Shown here: positions 1-12,100 of the stretch, piece after piece
How positions within the stretch are numbered: position 1 is the first letter of the stretch
Layout of the letters: every line of letters starts with the position of its first letter
Assembly (NCBI GenBank): GCA_948470475.1
Contig: OX419344.1
Location: 22,865,725 to 22,929,724, forward strand
Source of the DNA: Galaxea fascicularis
Taxonomy: Eukaryota > Cnidaria > Anthozoa > Scleractinia > Euphylliidae
DNA: 64,000 nucleotides
Direction of reading: 5' to 3'
Notes under the pieces: model-generated
Told to the model about the DNA's origin: nothing
Seen by the model: only the letters and a program-made list of their open reading frames with translations
Database searches by the model: none
Position numbers and translations under genes: made by a program

Positions 1-396
1 GCAAGTGGAGAACGTTTATTACCAAATAATTGTAGTTTACCCGGTAGCTTGTAGTTGTTTAGTTGTCATTTATTAGGTATAGCTGTCCTGTCTTTCTATT
101 TTCTTTTTTTTTTTTTTTGCTTTTTGTTATATTCTTGTAAAGAAATCTATTCAAATAAAAAATCAATAAAATACAAAAAAAAAGTGAGCATTGCACAAAC
201 CTGTATGTTCCACTCCCTGACAGTGGTCGGTTTTGCCAGGAAGTTTGAGAATGAGAAATGGGGATTACAAGCGACATTTAACTGGCGGACCTGAGAGAGA
301 GAGAAAGATTATTGATTAATTGGTGATATCAGATCCCGTTTACAATACTGTATATTGCAGTCTAAGAGGATGTCTTATAATTAAGCTAGACTGCAC

Positions 397-522
397 CTGA
401 GCCAGCCAAGTTTTCTCCACCAGTTCGTCCCTGTAGTTTGACAGGAAAGGTCCAGCATAGGACAAGAAGGCAGCAGCAATCAAACAGTCTCCAACTAGGT
501 AACCAATGTTCTCTTCCAAAAT
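397..522 (-). other. DNAH2: DNAH2 exon 72: start of AAA5 (residues 3374-3415), last exon in window
   Basis: The acceptor ..CATTTTCAG precedes [13 protein letters not shown] and the donor CAG|GTGCAG follows WLAQ. The motif [20 protein letters not shown] marks the return from the stalk into AAA5. I find no further exon in bases 1-396, which are intron 72; that stretch has a poly-T tract (about 104-118) and AT-rich sequence. Confidence 0.9.
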
Positions 523-3500
523 CTGAAAATGATTCACAGATAAACTTAGTAAGAGAAGCGCAGAGACACACTAACACGTTACCAGGGGTATGTCGATCTG
601 CGAGTCCTGCAGGAAAATACGATAAACAGTAATCGGTAGCTTTAGCTGCTAGGCAAAAATTTGGTTTTATCAACGGAGTTGATAATGTAAAATTGACCAC
701 GGTGCAGGGATTCTAAAACCTGACGTTTCGAGCGAGCATTTGCCCTTCGTCAGAACGAATCGACGAGGGGCTAACGCTCGAAACGTCAGCTTTTAGAATC
801 CCTGTACGGTGGTCAATTTTACATTATGAACTCCGTTGATAAAACCAAATTTTTGCGTGCAACTGCCCCACCGACGCAGCACCCCCTTTAACGGCTATGG
901 CCTCACTTCGGAATGACCTAAACACTACTACAGTCTCAAAATTAAAATAATAATAAGAACAATAATGATTTATTCCTTATTAGGCGCAAATTAGCATGTG
1001 AATATGATCTGCAGTGCCAGGTCAATTATGCCAATTATGCCAACACAGCATTCAACCCTTTAAACCTTAATATCAGAATGTATATTCTCCATACTGTTCT
1101 CCGTACATTTCTATGGTAATGATGAGGAGAATTTGTTAAACAATCAAGAATTTTGTCACTTGTTGATCACTCACATGGAGCCTGGAAAGGTGAGTCTTGA
1201 GAGCAATTACCAACTATTTGACATTGTTCTGTACAGAAATACAATTATGAAGAAAGTCTCTACAAGTAACGACCTTCTCTGTGTTTCCCTCACCTTAACA
1301 CTGGCTTCCCAGCGGTCTCTCTCCCCTGCGAGTCCAGACACCAGTTTACCAGCTCTTTCCAGTTTTAACTCGGTGATCTCAGCTTTCTTTCTCAGCTCTT
1401 CTTTCTGCGCAGATTTCTCGTCATACTGCCTTTTGAGCTCCTCCATTCGATCAGTCACCTGTTGAGTCGATCACAAAACGATTGGCTTTCCCCAAAGCAG
1501 CACGTTAAAACCACAAGCATAGCTTCTGTATTATCGTCATTTTAGTAAACCCGATCCACAACAGACCTGACATCAACAGGTATCTTCTCTTAACTGGTCT
1601 TCTCATATTTCGTATACTATTAGTTCAGACATCAAGACATTCTACATTTAATGATCATTTCCTTTATTCTCATAACCTGTGTGTTAGTATGATGATACTG
1701 TAAGGAGAAACTAGTCTCTGGTCACTGCATGACAGTTCCTGTCGCTGCACAGCAGCATTTCTCTACCTACCTCCTTTAGCTTGGCTTTAGCGTCTGCTAA
1801 CACGGCCTGTTTTTCCTGCAGCTGCGAAGTAGCCTGGGCCAGCCTCTGTTTCTTTGGTTCCACTACTCTGTAGATTCGTCCGTACACCTCCATTGCTCGT
1901 ACCCACATACACAGGGATTTGGCTGCTAACGACACTCGGCCAATGATCTCGGGCTGAAAATCCGCTTGGGAACAATACGTGCCGATTTTCTTCAAGATTC
2001 TATCCGTCATGTTGTCTTTGTCGTAGTTAACAAGCTGTTTAATGAAGTTTTGATCACCTGTAAAGAGTACGGAAAGATACAACACTATTTATAAAAGTAT
2101 ATACTCTAAGATTCAATGCTCAGTCGACCTTAACTTTTTAACAAACTAGTCCATGGGCTAGTGGAGTCTAATATATACAAGCCAAATGGAGTCATTTGGT
2201 GGCCAAGCATCGATGGCCTCTCAAGACCAATACTGCGATTAGCCTATATCGACGAATTTTTTTCATTTGTTTTTTGGGAATAATTTAACTCAAAACCAGT
2301 TCACCAAAACCTCTTCTATTAAAAGTAGCCCAGTGGCCAGTGGTTCTCAAATTTTACTAACCCACACCAAATTTCTACTAGTCCTGGGCTAGAGGACTAC
2401 CACTAAGGTCAAGTACTGTTTATCATTTTACAGGAATATGTACGAGGTTTCAGGACTTCCATGAACGACCAAGTGGTGCCACATTACGTATAAAACCAGT
2501 CGTAAGCAACCTCCGATAATAATCATTTATGTCCTTACCCAGCTGTCTCTTGGCCTCAGCCCAGGTAGGCTCCCCGCCTCGCAGGATCATAACAGCTTCC
2601 ATGACTTTCTCAACTAAGGCAGGTGGTCTTCCGTATGATTTGATCTCTGTCATATCCTTCTTGTTGAGTGACTCCAATGCCTTGGTGGCCTCTGCCAGCG
2701 CCGGTAAAGCTTCGTCCAGGTCATGCTGAGCATTATCTGCCATCACCCGACATTTGTCCTCCTCTTCGGCAATTTTCTCGCTCCTGGCTTGCACAATCTA
2801 GAAAGAAAACATAGCGCGCATGTTTGTGCATACCTTTGTCGTGTTAGTTGATCGAAACCTTTGTAGTTACAGAACCAACTAAATCAGACGCATACAACTT
2901 CCATGCTTCTGGACTAGACTCAAAAGAAAAAAACTTTCCTGACCTTTTGCTGGTCATCTGCATCTCTTTTCTGCTGTACAATAACTACAAGGTATTCTTC
3001 GCACTGCTTTTGAAACTGCGCCACTTTCGTTTTAGCTTCCTCCAACTCAATCGACATGGATTCCACCTGAGAAGAAATACAACCAATGACTTCCATTCAA
3101 ATGAAAATTGTTTCTTAAACTTAAACTTTCTTTAACTTAATTGTTTCTTAAACTTAAACTCGTCGTCGATTGATGAGCTTGGAAGCTAGTGCCATAGAGG
3201 TAAGCGGGATCCTAAGCAATTCAGGCGCAACCCCGTGAGCGGGAACCACCCCAGCGAGCAGCCGCAAACAGGCACCGTCACATACCATACTTACCAACCT
3301 TAACCACTAACGGATGGGAGGGAACGGGACCAGAATCCGCAAAAAGAACTAAGCAAAGGCTGAATTAATCTGCAAAGACTCGCAACAGCTGAATGAATCG
3401 GCAAATATTGGCAAACAATGATCCGCAGTGTTCGCTTGAAGTCTAGCACATGCAATCCGTCCCTGCAAATTCTACGGGTGCCCACCCAGCAGATTACTGA

Positions 3501-6500
3501 CACAAATGAGCAAGACCGCTGGCAGCATTGACTCGAGTTAACCTCGCCTAAATTGCATTTAGCCGCATTTAAATCTTTCCTGTGGCCTTCCTGTTGCGGG
3601 TAATTTTGCAAACTGAATTTTCTTTTGGGCTTTTGGATTGAAGAGGTTAGCAAGTGATTGAAGTCCATACCTTGGCCCTGGTATCATCAATTTTGTCCAA
3701 GCCATTCCTCAATTTGCTTGCTGCATCTCCCAGTTCCTTTCTCTTCTCATGAAGCAAACTAAACAGTGAAACAAAACTAGCGGGTGAGTGAATTTCCTAG
3801 ATTTAATATTTTACAAGCCAGTTGAATACTGTCACTACTTAACAGAAGTGGAGGAAAGACTAGACAAGAAACGGAGGCCTGAGAAGGAGATGCCGTTTTT
3901 AAGACGACAAGAAGTGAAAAAGTTATCAAAAACACACTGCACAACAGTCAACTCGCAGTGTTTGGTACTCCAGCACTAACTGACACGACTGACAACCATT
4001 GCCATGCAGTGCAGCTACTAACTTACGTTTTGTATCCAGACACTAGCTCCAGGTAGTTGGTTGGTGTGACGTAGTTGTGACGCTTGACTTCAAGCAACAT
4101 TCTTTGGCTGGTCTCCACTACAGATCGGTGAACGGTCACAAAAATCTTGGCCACATTGCCTTTGGTCTGTAAAATGGAACACAGATCACATTTGCACATA
4201 AATTAAACTGTTCACAATTTGCTCATAATTCTAATGTGTGGGTGTAGCTTCAGAGTACGCGTATGACCATTCAGGTGAAAGCCGCTGTGTAATGATTAAC
4301 TGTTGAATTGCTAGTAAGGCAGTTTTCAACTGAGTGTCGTAAAACCAGAACCAAAGCAATTACTTCAGCTAATTACAACAGACCGAAAAAGTGCAGTCAG
4401 TCAGACATGTAACCACATTAAAGCGCGGGAAAACCGCGCGTATTTCTTTTGATTGGTTGAAAAAGTGGCGCGAGTTTCCGGCCAATCACAGAGCGAAGCA
4501 CTACAAAACCAAAGCAAACGCAATGAACTTTCGATGTTCAATTGAAAAACGCTCTATTAACATTTTTTTTTACCAAAAACGTACTCTGTTAGCTTCGACA
4601 GTCACTTAAAAGGTTAAATTAACTGGGTCATTATTTCGTACCTCCTCATCGCCCAGGTCCATACTTTCTAAGTACTTCTCAGCCACCTCCAAAAGTGCAT
4701 CCTGGGGCCATTCGCTAAACCAATCAATTGTGGTGCAGTTGACAAAGGCTGGGTACATACGGATGCGGTTCCTAACAATGAGAAAATTAAACAGGGAAAG
4801 GCATTTAGAAGGACAGTACAGTAGAGGATCGCGTACAGCTGTTTTCGTGTACGAAGTAAATACATCTCTTGGCCGTAAAGCGCAGACACCAATAATGCGC
4901 ATGTGGACAAAAATTCTCGAAGTGTGGCCATCCAAACGAAAGGTATGGGCGACTAACGTCGCTGTCTTTTTCCTGTGAGAGTTGGCTCCAGATAAATGTC
5001 GAAGAATCAAATATATTTCAGGATTGTATGGACAATCATGCAAATAAGAGTATTGAGGAAGGCCAAAAATTTAGAGAGCGCAATCTTCGTGCTGATGATG
5101 TAGCTAGGATTTCGATCCATACAAACAGTGAGATGTGAACAACTGTGCAAACCCTTTGGTTTAGATAGTTGAGATGTGAGGTACACCCGACGAAAAAAGT
5201 GCGAACCTAGATAAAGCAGGACACTGACACCAGCTCTTCCTACCTGAAAGGATCCCCCACTGGACTCATACACAGAATGATGTGCAGATTACTCCTGACT
5301 CGCTCAATAAAGAAGTTGAACATGGTCTCTGGAGTGTCAAAGATACCTTCATTACGAGCTTCCTCTGACAGTGCAGAGCGGACCTTAGGAGAAATAATGC
5401 TGACTCTTAAATCCTGCTAAGTCTCCAATTCAAAAAGAGACTTCATCATCATAAAAAAGAAAAATCGTATTGCTTTTCTAACGTCCTTCCCAGGTTCTCT
5501 CTCTCTCGCTCTCGTCCAGGGGACGGGAAGAAGAGAGAACCTGGGAGCGATGGTGACTGCTTTTCGTAAACAACTAACTTATTTCTAAGTTCCCCTCTCT
5601 CAAACATTTGGATGAAAAAGCCGGACCGAAACAACTATCCATCCACTCACCTCTTCAAACTCTTCAGGTTTGTACAGATTTGGAACCTCTCCACTACTGA
5701 GAATGTTACTGATGTCTTCCAGGAAAGATTCTTCCAAGGCTTGCGTGTCATTGAACAGAAACACTGTTGGCTTGTTCTCCACACCAGTCAGAAAGTACAA
5801 GCGCTTCAAATCTAATGAACATCATCAACAGTATTTACAACTTGGGTAGTAATGATTAGTCCTTTACCTTACACAAAGAAATGTCATTATAGAACATTTG
5901 TATCATGTTGTTCTTCAATTGAAGCACATATGTACTGGCTGTACAGGGGTTTCGATTGGGGTCGGGTCCCGAACGTAACGTCCTGGACCCGGTTGTTCGA
6001 AAGCCGATTAACCTAATCCAGGATTAGCGTAAACTTTGGTTGCAGTTTTTAACTACTGGATGAAAGTTGTTTCCGCTGCTTTTTGTTTTTCCGGATTGGC
6101 TTCCCCTAATCTAGAATGTTGCAGAATATCAGCATTGAACAACGTTTGGGGACAGAGAAATAAGCTCCTTGATTAATTTTTAATCTTGGATTAGCATTAA
6201 TCGGCTTTCGAACAACCGGGCCCTGTTGTTTGATATGTACCGTCCCGTAGTTCACATCAAATAATTATTTTTTGAAGTATGATGTCCGCTTGTGTTTCCT
6301 ATGAATCCAGTACTTCAAATGTTATCGACTTGAAACCCTGCCTGCAACTTGTTGGTCAATAGATGCTAAACAAAAGTTAATTTTACGAATATTTTATCTG
6401 ATCTTGTATCTACTGAACACGGCTCTGCGCAATAGCCCATTTAAAATGATGGAGACAACCGTGTTTTAAATAATTAAATAATAGTGATGATGGCGGTAGC

Positions 6501-9145
6501 ATGTGGTGATGGTGATGGTAATTTCCAGTCGTAACATTTTTTGATCAAATTAATGACCAACTAGAAATTATACCGTCCGTACTACGCACCGTCCCTGAAT
6601 TCATTTTTCCTGTAGTGCTTGGTAACCTCAATCTGGAACACTTTGAAGCCAATGATATAAGCTGACAGTCGGCTAAGACTCTGTCGTCCACTGCCTCCGA
6701 TGCCAATCAGTAGCATGTTACCACGCGGCTGGGCAATCACACGAATGATGCGAGTCACTAAAGGAAAAAGATGCAAATCAGAAAAAAATTTCATGTATGC
6801 AAGTTTTCTTTAGCTTTTTAAGATGCGAGATTTGGGCGCGCGTTCGCCATGCTTTGCGCAAACAAAGGTTAAAATTTTATTATGTTTTCAAAATCAAATT
6901 AAAACCGCTGCGCAAGCTTACATAACGTCAACTCCAAACTGACCTGATTGGTTCGTTTTTGCGCGCGCGTTTTTCTCCCTCTTTGTTATGTCACAGAGGA
7001 ATGTTTTTTTACTCTCAAAATAAAACTTTACGGATCAGACGTGCAATTTGAATACCAAAATTCGTTTGGACGGAACGGACCTTATTTCATTTTGTCACAG
7101 CAAAAAGGGAGTTGAAAGGTATGTTGACTAAATATTTCTTTTTAGAAACAAAAAGATGGGAGAAGGATTTGAGTGACCATTTCTCTGCGTTTGCGCTCTT
7201 TAGGACACAATTTTTTCCTTAAAACAGAAATGCAGGGCGTATTGGCGTAATTTACACGACAATTTGTGTCTCTTCGGAAATTTTCAGTTTAGTCACGACT
7301 TCGTAGATGTTGATCATCTCCATATAGAAATAGCAACTAATGCGACAATGGATGAACATTGTAAGAGGTGCATGATCATAAGAGATCAGAGTGCGTTGCT
7401 TCAGTGGCTGGGACAGAAATAAAGATACTTAAAAACCAACAATTTCCTTTCCTGCCTTACCATGTTCAATGGCATCTCTGAACAACACAAGATCCATGGC
7501 GATAACTCCAGGCTCCATGTTGTAATCTTCCAGTTGGTCCTCCATGTATTTCTTCAACGCTTTAAAGTCTACCATGTCTTCATAAACAGCTCCATCTTTC
7601 ATGAAGTCACCTGTTTTATCCAATCAAGTTACAAGTTCAGTCTTCAGTCACTTTTTAAACTCAAGACTGCTCCTAATGAAATCAGCTATTGACTTACCAA
7701 AGATTGGCGGTTGCTTATTGGGACACAGATTGTGAAAGGTCAGGTCAAACATGGTGCCAAGCTTGTCACTCAGTAATGACACAAAAGCTTCATGGTCTCC
7801 AGCATCAATAAGACGGTCAGAAAACACCCTGAAAATAATGACGGACACTTATAACCTGCAACGCGCGAGACAATGAAGTTTTTCTAAACGCGCTCTCTTC
7901 CGAAGAGACTGGAACAGACTGCTGGGCAGTTCTGACAAATGATTTGTCAGAACTGCCCAGCAAAACTGTACAGTTTTGCAAAAGGAATGTACCATTCAAA
8001 ATAGCTACTTTTGCAGATTCTTCACAATACATACCACTTCACTAAAGCAAGTATGCTTCATTTTGAAGCAACACAAGGGTTTCGTATACAAGATACCTTT
8101 TTTTCAAACTGGAGCATTGCATTTGAAACTGATAACCTGTTAAAGCAAACTTTACTATTATATCTCTTAGTTAGCATGCGCGCTGCGATTGGTCAAATTA
8201 GCGGGTCGTATTCCACTGCACGGCGCGTTAAATTTGAATGTGGAGGATTGACTTCAACTGGCCAAAGCGCGCTTGGACCATAAATCAACGGTAAAAAACC
8301 CGGTCCGTAACTTACACTCGGTTAGTAAGAGGTATATCTCTCACCTGAAGCACTCATGGACCCACAGTCTGGAAATGGCGGTCTTTGTGTCATGGAAGTC
8401 TTTGTTGGCACGCAGTAAGCCTTGGAACACCTATCACGATACCAATCAAGAAGATCGTTCAACAGTGTCATAGTGGCTTTTAACTGAGTGTCTTACAACC
8501 AAAACAAAAGCAATTACTCTGACCAATCTCAAGAGGCAAAGACAGCTCAATGAACCAATCAGAATTTGAAGTAATTGCAAGCAACCTGCGCCAAGCGCAG
8601 GAAAATGCGCGCGAAACAATCCATTGGTTGGGTCTTGCTTCTCACTGGAAAAAGGCGCGAGTTTTGTCAACCAATCACAGAGCGAAGAAAAGTACAACCA
8701 AAGCAAACGCGAATTGACTTCGACTTACACTGAATTGAAAACCGCTCTAAACACACAATAAATGAAAGTTAGTACATCATGTTACAGTGCGACTATTTCA
8801 ACCAAGGCCACCTAAGAAAATTTCCTACAACCTAGCCAATAAAAATCTCACATCGAAACAATGGATTTTGACAAAACTAATTATCATTCGATGAATATTT
8901 TCCCCCCTTTTCATTGACTGAGAACCCACCACGTGACCTGCAAATAACTGCCTACAAATAATGATCTGCTCATGCGTAATATCGTCTAAATGCGTTTTTG
9001 CTGCAATATTCTGCTCATGCGCAATTGTAACCACGCTAGAATAAATTATTTAACTGAGAAGGAAACCAATTGATTTCTGCCAGCAGCGCACACTTACCGC
9101 TTCCCAAAAAAAAAAGTATCAAAACAAACTTGGTGATCGAATGAT

Positions 9146-9179
<34 letters not shown>

Positions 9180-12100
9180 CGTGATTTGCCAGTGTCTCGC
9201 AGATCAATTATTTGCCTCAGCCTTCGGCTTCGGCAAATGATTGATCTGCTCGCCACTGACAAATCACCATATTTTGCTCAACCTCGTCCAATAATTGTTA
9301 ATTATGTATGGCAAATTTACCTACTATCGAAGCACAACAAAATTCAAATTGCGGCTATTGCTCTTTCATCATTCAAACATCATTGGACAATTTGTAAAAA
9401 AAATTCTTGGGTGGCCTTGGTCGGAGTAGTTGCACTATAACAGATCTGCGATAAAAGAAACAACTTACCCTGGAAATGTCTCTCAAATTGAACAAGTAGT
9501 GGATCTTGGTTGGTGTCGGCAGCATTTTTGCAACTATGGCATTGTAGATGTCAATGGTCGCCTAAAACAGAAAACAAAGCAATTACACGGGTGCTCCAAG
9601 GGAAAAAAAAAACTGGTCAACATGGCGCCTTAAAGCTTATATCTTTTTTCCTGTTTCAATCATTTGGCCATAACACAATCCTCCTGAGTCACCTGTGTCA
9701 TAAGATCTCCAAGAGGCTTCACATCTTCTTCAAAGTCCTGTAATTTCTGGTTGATCATGGTTCCAAAAATGCGCTTGATCTGACTTTCCTGAAATCCAAG
9801 AAATCAGATTTTAAGGTTATCTTTGCAAGACTTTATCGGTGTGTATGGCGTACAAGTTATTTTACCTGTGGGAAGGTCATGTTGATGAGGTTAAACCTGC
9901 TCTGCAATCGTTTGGAGATCACCATCCTTCCACCACCAGGTGGACCCATGGACGCTAACAGATGCATACCCTGAAAGTAAACAACGAAAAGAACTCTGAT
10001 TGAACTGTCACGAGTTTAGGAATTTTAAGACGAAACCATGTTCATCCAAACGATTTAGGCACCAACACGCGTATACATGGTTTCGACAGTTTTGTTTTGC
10101 AAACATCAGCTTTGAAAACGAATTTATTTCATCTACACACATACTTCCTTTCACCTGTTCCACTGTCCACATAGACACCCTTGAAAGCAGTCCAAAATTC
10201 TACTTACTTGATCATGAGAACCCTCTTTAGTCTTCATTCGTTATGTGGCATGCTTTGCAGAGGTTCAAATTTGCGTTCTCACGCAACCGCATTCCCTTCG
10301 AACGCCACAGAACGAATGAAGACTAATGAATGAATGAATTTTAACGAAGACGTCATGTTCTGTCGTCCACATGAAAACGAGACGTCTCCATGTCTCTAAA
10401 ATCTCTATTCAAGGAAACGTGTTTGAAAGTGTACGTTAAGGAGCGTTTTCATTCTTATACGTTTGGAAACAAGGCCCAATCTCCTTCTTTAAATAGACTT
10501 GTTTCAAACGAAAACGGGTCACCAGGCCCTTAACGCCCTACAGTTTGTTTCAATGGCCTGGCACCAAAGCACAATAGTCACACCTTGATGTACTTAACAG
10601 TCTGCTTCTGCCTGTCATACCAGAAACCATAGTCTAGCCACAGTCGGATGAGCTCCAGAGGAGGCTGGGAACCAAAAGTGTCTTTAGCTGGCATATTGAA
10701 GTCATCCATGAAGTTTATCAGCTGCTTGCCACCAACAGGCACGTACACGCCTTAACAGAAAGAACAACACAGGCTAAATATAACACCTGGGGGCCTCTGT
10801 AACCAATCTAGCTTGATAACCCAAGAAGGGAGAGGTGCTTAGTAGAAGTCGTCTATAGAGTCTATACTCCCCCCATAGTGCCCAGTGAGTGGCTTTCAGC
10901 TTACCTAGACACATTCATTTATGAAGTATTCCTATAGGATCAAGAAAATAATTTCTAGATTGAATACTGTGTCTCACTTTAGTTTACTGCAGCTCCCCTA
11001 GAGGCTCACGTTTTCTTTTAAACCCAGAGGAGAGGTACCCTGCAAAGCGTCTGATAATAGAATATAATAATACAATTTATGATAGGGCAATTAATAGTTA
11101 ATAATGTACCTTTGGTTCGTTTCTCCACTTTGCTTTCGATAATTTCCTGAACATTGTTAGAAGATGTCTGCAGAAAAAAAAAACGTTAAAAATTTTTTTT
11201 AAAAACTCTCAGCTGACCAACTGCAAATTATTCGTGGAATTGTGATATTATCAGATGAATTTCAACGGAATCCCATAAATTGCTTTGAAATATTTTAATG
11301 TACTATAACCAATACCAACACAAAAAGCATTTTCACTTGTAACCAAAAAGCGAATCTGGGCATTTTCCCGCTTTCTTGGTAATGGCTACACGTTGCTTGT
11401 TTACGGAAGCTTTGGCTCGATGTAAGCGGTATGTTGCACCAGTTTTCACAGTCACAAGAAATACTGAAATGAAAGTGACACTGTATGAATGTATGTAACT
11501 AAGATGTCAGCTTTCTAGTTCCACGCACCTGCGCAGACATGTTGATCACCAGCAGACTGTAAATTTTTGGATCCAGTCTCTGCAACACCTTCTGGGCCAA
11601 GGACGTCTTTCCAGTCCCCACAGGTCCTGTCAGAAGGACAGGTCGCTTAGCCTGCAGCAAGCTGTACACCAAGAAGTCGTAGCGCACAGTGTCTACAGTG
11701 GGGACCATGATCTTGTAAAACGGTATGCTATAAAGTAAATGAAGACAATGAATGAGAACAAGACCTGTTCTCAAGGAGTATGATGAATGAAACATAGTGT
11801 GATATACCAAACAACGTGTATATTTTATACATACTTAGGGGTGTAACGCCATCCACTCCTCAGTTTGTCCTCCCATAGGGCCCAGGCTTTTTGCTTCGTG
11901 TCCACATGATACTCATACACTGTGTCCTAAACAAACAAAAGTACTCAATATCACTTAGAAAATTATATTACCAAAAAATAGTCTGGACCTCTTTAGTCTG
12001 GCGAAAAATTATTCTGGCAAATAAAGCACGGATTTAGAGTTAATTATCATTACCTTGGCTGGGAATTGACCTTCAATTTCTCGAAGAAAGTTGTCCATTT

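Larger units (their letters stand above)
4642..7610 (-). other. DNAH2: DNAH2 exons 61-65: AAA4 (residues 2770-3019)
   Basis: Exons: 7461-7610, 6590-6757, 5651-5811, 5244-5383, 4642-4771. The P-loop variant GIGGSGRQS at residues 2838-2846, with Arg in place of Lys, is normal for AAA4 of axonemal dyneins. [35 protein letters not shown] and [20 protein letters not shown] follow in order. Introns 61 to 65 contain an inverted-repeat element (5985-6223) and a TAGTGGC-type MITE lies just upstream in intron 58. Confidence 0.93.
7698..11926 (-). other. DNAH2: DNAH2 exons 52-60: AAA3 (residues 2428-2769)
   Basis: Exons: 11835-11926, 11529-11727, 11110-11167, 10584-10750, 9866-9970, 9693-9788, 9469-9561, 8345-8430, 7698-7828. 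AAA3 is the regulatory nucleotide site. Walker A GPVGTGKT is at residues 2492-2499 in exon 53. Walker B FMDDFNMP is at about 2557-2564 in exon 55, and SMGPPGGGR lies in exon 56. All key residues are present. Confidence 0.93.

Noticed and set aside
4606..5043. 145-codon minus-strand frame
   Set aside because: Only its part at 4642-4771 is DNAH2 exon 65; the rest is intron read-through upstream of the acceptor.
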